From assembly GCF_004136555.1 (NCBI RefSeq), contig NZ_NOIT01000024.1:1-38008 (forward strand): 38,008 nucleotides of DNA. The letters run 5' to 3'. Shown here in pieces: positions 8,070 to 14,593 of the stretch. Each line of letters starts with the position of its first letter. The stretch's first letter is position 1. The DNA comes from Kocuria carniphila (lineage in GTDB: Bacteria > Actinomycetota > Actinomycetes > Actinomycetales > Micrococcaceae). The translations under genes and the position numbers were made by a program. The notes below the pieces were generated by a model. That model saw only the letters and a list, made by a program, of their open reading frames with translations, had not been told where the DNA came from and did not search any database.

Positions 8070-8093
8070 TTACACGTTGAATCTAAACTCGAC
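8070..8093 (-). repeat. ychF 3'-end copy 2
   Basis: On the minus strand this reads VEFRFNV-stop (TAA at 8070-8072). Nucleotides differ from the other copies chiefly in third codon positions (for example AGA instead of CGG for Arg). Similarity upstream fades after seven residues, the shortest match of the four. Confidence 0.65.
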
Positions 8094-8129
8094 CGCGTTC
8101 CGGCACGGAGAACCATCTGCAGTCAGCGA

Positions 8130-8696
8130 CTACCAAGCCCGCCCGCGCAGGTCGACCTCTCCGTCAGGCCATGTCTCGAGCGGGGCGATTGGCAGGATGA
8201 GGATCGGCGGGCCGAGCTCGTCCACGACAGACTCGCCATCACGCCCGATCGACTTCTCGCGAGCAAGGATCCTCTTCCAACCACATGACTCGTAGAACGG
8301 GACGACTTGCTCTCGACAGCCCAAGTAGCCGAACGCGAGGCGACCGCGATCGCGCATCGATTGCGCTGCCCAGCTCATGAGTTCGCGCCCGAGACGCATC
8401 CCTCTCGCGTCACCGGAGATCAAGACACCGCCGACTCCCGCGATCGCGAGGGTCTCCGTACCGACAGCGATCTCGCGGCGCGCCCATCCCACGTGGCCAA
8501 TGACGCGGCCTTCGATCCGCGCCATGATGTGGACATCATGTGACGCGTAACCGTATGGCTGTTGCGGATCCCACTCTCCGAACTCCTTGAGGTACTCCCT
8601 GTCGAAGAGCAGCCGAAGTTCACCCAGATCGACCTCAGTGAGTTCCTGGTGGGCGAGGACCTCGATCGAATGACGCTTCACGCGTCCACCTTCCAT
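8130..8696 (-). CDS. GNAT acetyltransferase resembling aminoglycoside 2'-N-acetyltransferases
   Basis: 188 residues from the ATG at 8696, or 183 from a GTG at 8681. A GNAT fold is indicated by AGVGGVLISGDARGMRLGRELMSWA (acetyl-CoA loop region) followed by FGYLGCREQVVPFYESCGW. The C-terminal PILILPIAPLETW with a final W resembles the end of AAC(2') enzymes, so acetylation of an aminoglycoside-like amine is possible, but the acetyl-CoA loop is not the classical one and the substrate is unproven. It overlaps the toxin gene by 19 bases (or follows it directly with the later start), so it is co-transcribed with the antitoxin and toxin. It might instead modify a cellular target as part of the stress module. 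Confidence 0.7.
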   Translation of the reverse strand: MEGGRVKRHSIEVLAHQELTEVDLGELRLLFDREYLKEFGEWDPQQPYGYASHDVHIMARIEGRVIGHVGWARREIAVGTETLAIAGVGGVLISGDARGMRLGRELMSWAAQSMRDRGRLAFGYLGCREQVVPFYESCGWKRILAREKSIGRDGESVVDELGPPILILPIAPLETWPDGEVDLRGRAW

Positions 8697-9103
8697 GGGT
8701 CCACCAGTTCGACGCCGGTGTGCTGGAAGTCCTTCACATTGCGCGTAGCACAGGTGGCCCCGTGCGCCAGGCAGATCGCGGCGATCTGGGCGTCGGCGGT
8801 ACTGACCGGTGCGCCTGCTGCCTCACGCGACGCGAGCACCTCCGCGTATCGCTCCGCCGCGTCAGCATCGAATGCGAGCACCGACCGGCTCCCCCGATAC
8901 GGCGCTACCGCTTCATCGATCCTCTGCGCCAGCTCGTCTTTGCGTTGGCCGTTCGGGAGCCTGCGCACACCGGCAAGCAACTCCGCGAGAGTGATGGAAG
9001 TGATCGCGACGTCGCCCGTCAAGGACACAAGCCACTCGACGACACGAGGCTCCGGAGAGGGCCGAAAGATCTCCGAGATGACGTTCGTGTCGAGGACGAT
9101 CAT
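8678..9103 (-). CDS. PIN-domain toxin, FitB/VapC family
   Basis: 141 residues. It opens with MIVLDTNVISEIFRP, the first acidic residue of the PIN active site, continues with TLAELLAGVRRLP (second acidic site) and ends with VSTADAQIAAICLAHGATCATRNVKDF (third and fourth acidic sites, in the TADAQIAA and TRNVKDF blocks). PIN toxins of this type are Mg-dependent RNases that cleave tRNA or rRNA when freed from the antitoxin. The start overlaps the antitoxin stop by four bases (ATGA), which ensures coupled translation. All expected acidic residues appear present, so the toxin is probably active. Confidence 0.9.
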   Translation of the reverse strand: MIVLDTNVISEIFRPSPEPRVVEWLVSLTGDVAITSITLAELLAGVRRLPNGQRKDELAQRIDEAVAPYRGSRSVLAFDADAAERYAEVLASREAAGAPVSTADAQIAAICLAHGATCATRNVKDFQHTGVELVDPWKVDA

Positions 9104-9333
9104 TCGAGGTCCGCCGCCCTTGCGACATCATCGCGCGTCGGAATCGGCAACTCGTCGACCCCATCGACATCCCGTGCCGCAGACAGAAGAGCCATGCCGA
9201 TGTGCGGCCGTCGAGCGGCCTTCGTGAGGATGTCGCGAACCTCGGCCTCCATGGACCGCCCGTGCTCCTTCGCCTGCGATGCGAGCTGCTGCTTCACGTG
9301 GTCATCGAGACCGCGCACGATGATGGATGACAT
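9100..9333 (-). CDS. Ribbon-helix-helix antitoxin, FitA/VapB family
   Basis: A 77-residue protein starting MSSIIVRGLDDHVKQQLASQ, a ribbon-helix-helix domain; residues ~15-40 (KEHGRSMEAEVRDILTKA) form the typical FitA second helix pair. The C-terminal third would neutralise the toxin. I prefer the ATG at 9333 because AGGAGG lies about eight bases upstream; a GTG three codons earlier is too near that site. A palindrome over the promoter (9351-9368) is the likely operator for autoregulation. Confidence 0.85.
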   Translation of the reverse strand: MSSIIVRGLDDHVKQQLASQAKEHGRSMEAEVRDILTKAARRPHIGMALLSAARDVDGVDELPIPTRDDVARAADLE

Positions 9334-9350
9334 CCGGGCCACCTCCTTCT

Positions 9351-9368
9351 GCTATCAACCACGATAGC
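9351..9368 (-). promoter_or_regulatory. Likely autoregulatory operator of the toxin-antitoxin operon
   Basis: GCTATC and GATAGC form a perfect inverted repeat with a 6-base spacer, 18 bases upstream of the antitoxin start. On the minus strand TATCGT inside it fits a -10 box (TANNNT). Ribbon-helix-helix antitoxins commonly bind such palindromes in their own promoters. Binding is inferred. Confidence 0.6.
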
Positions 9369-9409
9369 GCAGATGGCTGGATGCGGACAGCCCACAACAA
9401 GCCAACGAA

Positions 9410-9438
9410 GCCCCGCCGATCACGAAGATCGACGGGGC
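9410..9438 (-). terminator. Strong hairpin beyond ychF-end copy 3, possible terminator
   Basis: A 12-bp stem with one mismatch (9410-9421 with 9427-9438) and a 5-base loop. On the minus strand it is followed by TTCGTTGGCTTG, only moderately T-rich. It lies 145 bases beyond the ATPase stop and would separate that operon from the antitoxin promoter. Confidence 0.45.
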
Positions 9439-9461
9439 CCGCGGAGCAGGATCGGCTCACA

Positions 9462-9509
9462 TCACACGTTGAACCGGAACTCCACCACATCGCCACGGTT
9501 AATAACGTA
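9462..9509 (-). repeat. ychF 3'-end copy 3
   Basis: On the minus strand it reads YVINRGDVVEFRFNV-stop (TGA at 9462-9464), against YVMADGDVVEFRFNV in YchF: the longest remnant at protein level. Over the 33 bases from the stop it matches copy 1 at 28 positions. It separates the ATPase/HEPN cassette from the toxin-antitoxin cassette. Confidence 0.75.
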
Positions 9510-9582
9510 TGCCGTGATCATCGCGCATGCCGCCGCTCGCACCAATCTCCACGGTTAGGAACCACTGCCGGCGCTGGCGCAC

Positions 9583-11760
9583 CTAGAGGCTCTTCACCCG
9601 AGCGTAGAGCTCGCGCAGAGCCGCGTCGGAGAGATCGATGATCGGCTCGTACATGAACGAGTTCACGTGGATGTTCTCCGGAGTCATGAGTACGACGTCA
9701 TCGAGTGTGCGGAGTGACTCGTCGGTTCCATGGCCCCGGTTTTTGTACGCCTGGAAGAGCGCCTGGGTCTGATTGCCAGTGATCCCATCCGTGAACGGCG
9801 GGTCGGCAAGGACGGCGACCATATGTCGCTCGGCGACAATGCGGGTGGCGATGGACAGCACGATCTTGTTCTCGAAGTTGATGCCCTCGTCTGCGATGAG
9901 TGCCACTTCTGCCTGCTCGAACAGCAAGTCGATGACCGGCTTCGTGCTGGTACTCCACGACTTCTTCTTGTTACCCGGCTGGAAGGTCTCGTTGAAGATC
10001 CGGTCGAGCTCGGCGTTATCGACGCTTGCCGAGTCGGCCTTCCAATGCAGCAGCGAGGTCAGCTTCAAGTAGTCAGGGTCGCCCTCGCCCTTCGTGTACT
10101 CAAGAATGTTACGCACGAACGGCACCGAGGCAATGCGCTGCATGCCGTTGCCAAAGAAGTTCTTCTTGAAGCCATAGATGAACGGGTTCTTCACGTGGCT
10201 GGCCTGGCTCAGCGAGACCTTCCCCTCGCCCTTCTGGGCCATGAGGCACTTGTTGTAGCCAACGACACTTCGATTGAGAAGCGTGCGGAAAAAATCGAAG
10301 TTGTGCGTGAGGAGGATGAGCTTGAAGTTCGCATGATCAGCCATCTCCTTGAGGTACTGGATGATGGCGTACTTGTTCTTGTAATCGAACGAGTCGGCGA
10401 GGTCATCGATGACGAAGATCGTCTCCCGACCCGTCGCCTTGCGCGTCTCCATCTCGAAGAGGACATTGAGGATGTAGAGCGCCTTCTTCTCGCCGTTGCT
10501 GAGCACTGACAGCAGGTCATCCCGCTCGACGCTGGCGGACTCCTGGCCGTCATTAAACTCGAAGACGAGCTTGAGCATGGAGTCCTGGCCGAGGGCCACT
10601 TGGTGCTTGTTCTCCGCGCGGAGAGTGAACGGCACGAAGAAGCGCTCGTTGAAGATCTTGATGACCCTGTCCCACTGGGTGCTTTCGGTAGCCGCCTGCT
10701 GCTCGATAGCCTTGCGGCGCTTCTCGGTGTCTTTGTAGCACGTCACGACGCGCAGGAACACCTCCTCGTGTGCCTTGAGGTAGGACTTCCAGACGTCCTG
10801 ATGGAAGGTCTGGACATTGGCGAACTCCGGGAGGAGGTCTTCCCGATTCGCGATGAACTCGAAGAACTTTCGCGTGTCCTCATTGCGCTGGACGGCACGC
10901 TCGACACCGTCCATCTTCTTGCGCAGCGCATCGTCTTCGCTGATGCGCTTCTTCTCTTCGGTGATCAGCGCCCGCAGGTCAGCGTCGCTCGTGATCTGGC
11001 GGGGCTCATCCTCGCCGTGCAGTAGGAGCGAGTGCTGAGCGGTGAAGAAGCCATTGGCACCGAGGCTCTTCGTAACGTTCGTGGCGTTGTAGTACGTGAA
11101 CGAACTCCGGTTGAAGAACGTGGACTCCTCGAGAAGCTGGTTGAGCTGGGTCACGTACGCAGCCAGCTGGGCCTGGACGTCAGCGCCCTGGAGCGCGGTA
11201 GCCACCTTGCCGTTGAAGAGCAGGTCGTGTGGCAGGTCGGCAAACCGAGCGTCCTCGAGCTGTTCGACCTCGTAGGCAATGCGGACGAGGGAGTCGTAGA
11301 ACTTGTCATCGCTCTGGGTGAAGACCTTGGAGATCGTCGAGATCACGTCCTGCTTCGTGCCCGACTGAGCCGTCAATTCCTTGACCAAGGCGTCGCGGGC
11401 ATCGAGGAGCTCCACCTGGAGCGCTTCGAACTCCTTCCGAAGCTCAGGGTTGACGAGCAGGGTCGAGGTCGACTCCGTCGGGCCAAGCTCCTCGTCGTAG
11501 GACAGGACAACGGCAACGTCGCCGGGGTCTGGCGACTGGCCGTTCTCATCGGCGATCGAGCGCGAGGACTCACGGTCAGGAAAGACTCGGTCGGTGGTCT
11601 CCTTGCCCGTGGCGAGGTCTTTGAAGGTCCGGGCGAGGGAGGTCTTCATCGTGCCGTTGGGCGCGTAGATGGCCACTGCGTTACGGTCGCCGAAGTCCAG
11701 CGTCGCGTCAAGCGATCGGATCCCGTGGCAGTTGGTCAGCTCAACGTTAAGCGTCTTCAT
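9583..11760 (-). CDS. ABC-type ATPase of RloC/PrrC-like architecture, candidate defence protein
   Basis: 725 residues. The P-loop at 33-41 is the variant APNGTMKTS, in which the second glycine of the Walker A motif is methionine. The ABC signature LSNGEKKAL lies at about 420-428, Walker B TIFVIDDLADSFD at 447-459 and the H-loop LLTHNFDF at 483-490. The middle (about 105-380) is mostly helical with coiled-coil character, as in SMC-like ATPases. A ~240-residue helical C-terminal region follows the ATPase and has no domain I can name; I see no TOPRIM or HNH motif. Related ATPases drive anticodon nucleases or abortive infection. It follows the HEPN-like gene by 81 bases on the same strand and is likely its partner. 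The start at 11760 has a weak ribosome site. GC content is lower than that of chromosomal neighbours. Confidence 0.7.
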   Translation of the reverse strand: MKTLNVELTNCHGIRSLDATLDFGDRNAVAIYAPNGTMKTSLARTFKDLATGKETTDRVFPDRESSRSIADENGQSPDPGDVAVVLSYDEELGPTESTSTLLVNPELRKEFEALQVELLDARDALVKELTAQSGTKQDVISTISKVFTQSDDKFYDSLVRIAYEVEQLEDARFADLPHDLLFNGKVATALQGADVQAQLAAYVTQLNQLLEESTFFNRSSFTYYNATNVTKSLGANGFFTAQHSLLLHGEDEPRQITSDADLRALITEEKKRISEDDALRKKMDGVERAVQRNEDTRKFFEFIANREDLLPEFANVQTFHQDVWKSYLKAHEEVFLRVVTCYKDTEKRRKAIEQQAATESTQWDRVIKIFNERFFVPFTLRAENKHQVALGQDSMLKLVFEFNDGQESASVERDDLLSVLSNGEKKALYILNVLFEMETRKATGRETIFVIDDLADSFDYKNKYAIIQYLKEMADHANFKLILLTHNFDFFRTLLNRSVVGYNKCLMAQKGEGKVSLSQASHVKNPFIYGFKKNFFGNGMQRIASVPFVRNILEYTKGEGDPDYLKLTSLLHWKADSASVDNAELDRIFNETFQPGNKKKSWSTSTKPVIDLLFEQAEVALIADEGINFENKIVLSIATRIVAERHMVAVLADPPFTDGITGNQTQALFQAYKNRGHGTDESLRTLDDVVLMTPENIHVNSFMYEPIIDLSDAALRELYARVKSL

Positions 11761-11841
11761 GCCAACAGACTATGGTGCCCACAGGCTCCGGCCGGAATGA
11801 ACAGGATGAGCCGCTGCCGGCGTCGGCACTCTGGGGGCCGC

Positions 11842-12510
11842 CTACTCGGCCTTGCCCTTGCCGAAGAGCACCTCGGAGTGGAGCTTCTCGAGCTCGTCCT
11901 CGATCTCCCAGAACTCACGGGCGAGCCACTTCAGGGCCGACTTCATGAAGGCCTTGGTGTCCTTCTCCGGGGCCTCTGTCCGGTACCTGCGCTTCATGGA
12001 GACGAAGTCGAACGGCTCGCCGGTGCCCGGGTGCTTGACGAACGAGCCGTTGACCCACACGCCATGAACAACGAAGTGGCGGAGTTCAAGCGCTGCCTCC
12101 AGGCGGTCGACGAGCGCCTTCGGTGCCGTATCGCGGAGGGCCTTGACGAGGCGTGAACTGGTGTCGTCGTAACCTCTTGCCCGCGTGTCCCAGTCGCCCG
12201 AGGTCGCCTGCAGGAAGGTGCCACCGGCGTCCTCGGCCCAGGCCGCGGCGATGACAACCTCACCGATGAGCTGCGGGAGCTCCGGGCTGACCTGCCGCCG
12301 GGACATCTGACGGGTGAGTGACTCAGGATCGTTGGCGAGTGATTCCTTCAATCGGTGGAGCAGCGAGGTGCCCACGGCAACCTGCTCGGCCTTGGGTCGC
12401 GCCTCGAGATCAGGCGGCACTAGCTCCTCAAGGAGCTCATCGATGAGATCGGGTTCGTCATCCAAGGCCATGACCCCGATCATGCCAGCGGACAAGCTCC
12501 AAGGAGACAT
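11842..12510 (-). CDS. HEPN-like protein, candidate effector partner of the ATPase
   Basis: 222 residues counted from the ATG at 12510; ATGs at 12483 and 12471 (MALDDEPDL) are alternatives, since no start has a clear ribosome site. It is predicted largely helical. The segment LELRHFVVHGVW (residues 141-152) fits the HEPN RNase motif R-x4-H (Arg144, His149), followed by a glycine as in many HEPN proteins. Acidic N-terminal residues (DDEPDLIDELLEEL) and a helical C-terminus complete it. HEPN domains are usually RNases in toxin-antitoxin, abortive-infection or CRISPR-associated systems. Its position directly upstream of an ABC-type ATPase suggests that the ATPase senses or restrains it. Nuclease activity is inferred from a short motif only. 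Confidence 0.6.
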   Translation of the reverse strand: MSPWSLSAGMIGVMALDDEPDLIDELLEELVPPDLEARPKAEQVAVGTSLLHRLKESLANDPESLTRQMSRRQVSPELPQLIGEVVIAAAWAEDAGGTFLQATSGDWDTRARGYDDTSSRLVKALRDTAPKALVDRLEAALELRHFVVHGVWVNGSFVKHPGTGEPFDFVSMKRRYRTEAPEKDTKAFMKSALKWLAREFWEIEDELEKLHSEVLFGKGKAE

Positions 12511-12634
12511 CAGCCCCCGTCATAGTCAACTTCAGGCATGCCCTGATGCTGCCCCGGAGGCGAATGCTCAATTAGGCCGCGGTCCTTTAATGTCCGTCGG
12601 GCTTACCGAACAGCGCGTTTGGTCATGCAGAAAA

Positions 12635-12669
12635 CACGATCCTTGCGCCGCTTCACGCCTCAAATCGTG
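12635..12669 (-). terminator. Possible ychF terminator
   Basis: CACGAT (12635-12640) and ATCGTG (12664-12669) can pair around a 23-base loop; on the minus strand TTTTCTGC follows. The position, 37 bases beyond the ychF stop, is right, but stem length and loop size are marginal. Confidence 0.3.
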
Positions 12670-12674
12670 AGACG

Positions 12675-12738
12675 AAGCAACAAATTCCCAGGTCAGAAGC
12701 TACTCTTATACATTGAACCTAAATTCCACAACGTCCCC
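12675..12738 (-). repeat. ychF 3'-end copy 4 (the functional gene end)
   Basis: Contains the true end of ychF (stop TAA 12706-12708) and the 31 bases beyond it. It aligns without gaps with copy 1 at 2960-3023 (distance exactly 9715). Together they look like the two attachment-site products of an integration into the ychF 3' end. Confidence 0.7.
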
Positions 12739-13791
12739 ATCCGCCATTACGTAATCCTTACCCTCCATACGCACCTTGCCCGCGGCCTTGGCATCAGCCA
12801 TGGAGCCTGCGGCAACCAGGTCATCGAAGGACACGACTTCGGCCTTGATGAAGCCGCGCTCGAAGTCCGTGTGGATTACACCGGCAGCCTTGGGTGCGGT
12901 GTCGCCCTTGTTGATGGTCCAGGCGCGGGATTCCTTGGGGCCGGCGGTGAGGTAGGTCTGCAGACCGAGGGTCTGGAAACCGGTGCGGGCCAGCTTGTCC
13001 AGACCGGATTCTTCCTGTCCGGACATCTCCAGCATCTCGCGGGCTTCCTCATCGGACAGCTCCACGAGATCAGACTCGAGTTTCGCGTCCAGGAACACAG
13101 CCTGCGCGGGCGCGACCAGATCAGACAGCTCCTGCTGCTTCTCCGGCGAGTCCAGCACTCCCTCATCCGCGTTGAACACGTAAATGAACGGCTTAGCGGT
13201 CAACAGGTTCAGCTCACGCAACTGATCGAGCTCGAGCTTCTCGGGACCGGCAGCCTCGAAAATTGTGCGGCCTTCCTCGAGCACCTTCTGCGCGGCCTGG
13301 TAGGCGGCCAGCTGCTCGGGGGAGCCCTTCTTGATCTTGACCTGCTTTTCGAGGCGCGGGATCGCGTTCTCCATGGTCTGCAGGTCCGCCAGCACCAGCT
13401 CGGTGTTGATGGTCTCCATGTCGGAGGCGGGGTCGATCTTGCCGTCCACGTGAATCACGTCTGGGTCGTCGAACGCACGTACAACCTGGGCGATCGCGTG
13501 CGCCTCACGGATGTTGGCCAAGAACTGGTTGCCCAGGCCCTCGCCCTCGGACGCGCCCTTCACGATGCCCGCGATGTCCACGAAGGACACGGTCGCGGGC
13601 AGAATGCGCTCCGAGCCGAAGATCTCGGCGAGCGCGTTCAAGCGCGGGTCCGGCAGGTTCACCACACCAATGTTCGGCTCGATGGTCGCGAACGGATAGT
13701 TCGCGGCGAGCACCGTGTTCCGCGTGAGCGCGTTGAACAGCGTTGATTTACCGACGTTGGGAAGACCGACAATTCCAATAGTAAGAGCCAC
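12706..13791 (-). CDS. ychF: Redox-regulated ATPase/GTPase YchF (Obg family)
   Basis: 361 residues, the usual length. G1 GLPNVGKST, G3 DIAGIVKGASEGEGLGNQFL and the YchF-specific NADE in place of NKxD (FNADE) identify it; the C-terminal TGS-like domain ends DGDVVEFRFNV. YchF binds ribosomes, hydrolyses ATP rather than GTP, and acts in stress responses and translation quality. The start is taken as GTG 13791 (VALTIGIVGLPN) because a -10 box TAGACT lies eight bases upstream, pointing to a leaderless mRNA. The final 23 codons (12706-12774) have G or C in the third position in 12 cases, versus 16 of the 22 codons before them, and include rare AGG, TTT, AAT and GTA. That fits a gene end supplied by an integrated element. 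Confidence 0.95.
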   Translation of the reverse strand: MALTIGIVGLPNVGKSTLFNALTRNTVLAANYPFATIEPNIGVVNLPDPRLNALAEIFGSERILPATVSFVDIAGIVKGASEGEGLGNQFLANIREAHAIAQVVRAFDDPDVIHVDGKIDPASDMETINTELVLADLQTMENAIPRLEKQVKIKKGSPEQLAAYQAAQKVLEEGRTIFEAAGPEKLELDQLRELNLLTAKPFIYVFNADEGVLDSPEKQQELSDLVAPAQAVFLDAKLESDLVELSDEEAREMLEMSGQEESGLDKLARTGFQTLGLQTYLTAGPKESRAWTINKGDTAPKAAGVIHTDFERGFIKAEVVSFDDLVAAGSMADAKAAGKVRMEGKDYVMADGDVVEFRFNV

Positions 13792-13799
13792 GGTAGGAC

Positions 13800-13805
13800 A
13801 GTCTA
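13800..13805 (-). promoter_or_regulatory. -10 box of ychF (leaderless start)
   Basis: TAGACT on the minus strand ends eight bases before the GTG of ychF, so transcription would begin at or next to the start codon. No good -35 box is seen. Confidence 0.6.
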
Positions 13806-13914
13806 CCGCCGCCCACAGACACTCGCAGACCACCGGACACACGTGAATACTGGGTCATAACGACGCCGCTCCAAGCCTTGGCGGCGCCGCCCACCAATTG
13901 TTTGGAGGCACCTC

Positions 13915-14529
13915 GTGAACTTGGCAGAACTCATCACCGGAGTGACCCGCACCGTGACGACCCAGGGGTCCCATCACACCGTGCAACTGGAGCACATCTA
14001 TGAAACCTCCCCAGAGGAGATCTGGGACGCCATCACCCAGCCGCAACGCCTCGAAAAATGGTTCGAACCCACCGAGGGCGAACTCATCGAAGGCGGCCGC
14101 TACCAACTGACCGAGAGCGGCACCGAAGGCACCATCCAACGCTGCGACCGCCCACGATCGGTGAACATCACCTGGGAGTACGACGGCGACGAAAGCGCCG
14201 TTCAGGTCACCCTGCAACCACTGGAGGGCGGCACTCACCTGACCATTCGCCACACCATGGAAGAAAACGACCACTGGCGCACCTACGGTCCCGCCGCCAC
14301 GGGAATCGGTTGGGAGAGCAGCCTCGTGTCACTCGCGCTGCATCTCAATGCCGCGTCCAGCGACATCCTCCAGGATCTGTGCGATTTCGCGGGCTCGACC
14401 GAGGGCCACACCTACACGGACGACGCCGCGGACGCCTGGAAAACCGCCTACGTCCAGTCCGGCGCGGACGAAAATCAGGCCCAGCAGCAGGCCATCAAAA
14501 CCGCCGCCTTCTACAAAGGCACGGAGTAA
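13915..14529 (+). CDS. SRPBCC (AHSA1/START-like) domain protein
   Basis: 204 residues, transcribed away from ychF. Residues ~20-145 form an AHSA1-type SRPBCC fold: HHTVQLEHIYETSPEEIWDAITQPQRLEKWFEP, then GGRYQL, and WEYDGDESAVQVTLQPLEGGTHLTIRHTM. This fold makes a hydrophobic ligand-binding cavity; actinobacterial members have many roles, none of which can be singled out. The C-terminal ~55 residues (DAADAWKTAYVQSGADENQAQQQA) are an extra helical segment. The GTG start at 13915 follows TTGGAGG. Not obviously linked to its neighbours. Confidence 0.8.
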   Translation: MNLAELITGVTRTVTTQGSHHTVQLEHIYETSPEEIWDAITQPQRLEKWFEPTEGELIEGGRYQLTESGTEGTIQRCDRPRSVNITWEYDGDESAVQVTLQPLEGGTHLTIRHTMEENDHWRTYGPAATGIGWESSLVSLALHLNAASSDILQDLCDFAGSTEGHTYTDDAADAWKTAYVQSGADENQAQQQAIKTAAFYKGTE

Positions 14530-14593
14530 GTCAGGCTTTCGGATCAATCGACCGTTACGTCAACGCCACCTATAGAGGCCCAACGGAGAGTAT

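Larger units (their letters stand above)
7465..8129. other. Gene-poor stretch with IS and ychF-end remnants
   Basis: After the oxidase come a 14-codon open frame (7494-7538), an IS3 left-end remnant (7732-7794), about 180 bases of GC-rich DNA that may be a gene scrap on either strand but that I cannot assign, a long hairpin (7977-8036) and ychF-end copy 2 (8070-8093). No complete gene is supported. Confidence 0.6.
2960..12738. mobile_element. Accessory island at the 3' end of ychF, made of tandem cassettes
   Basis: Bounded by two direct repeats of the ychF end (2960-3023 and 12675-12738) and subdivided by two further copies at 8070 and 9462. Contents are typical accessory functions: an IS element, toxin-antitoxin, acetyltransferase, ATPase/HEPN pair and oxidoreductase. 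Composition differs from both flanks. No integrase or transposase other than the damaged IS3 is seen, so the mobilising enzyme was lost or acts in trans. Boundaries are inferred from the repeats only. Confidence 0.6.

Noticed and set aside
9730-12156. Long plus-strand frames (9730-10509 and 11032-12156)
   Set aside because: Antisense to the ATPase and HEPN-like genes, rich in Val/Glu/Leu/Arg without recognisable motifs.
2960-12738. A CRISPR array or integron attC array as explanation of the repeats
   Set aside because: The repeats are few, kilobases apart, encode the same peptide end and lack attC-like secondary structure; no cas or intI gene is visible.
12619-13746. 375-codon plus-strand open frame
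   Set aside because: Antisense to ychF.
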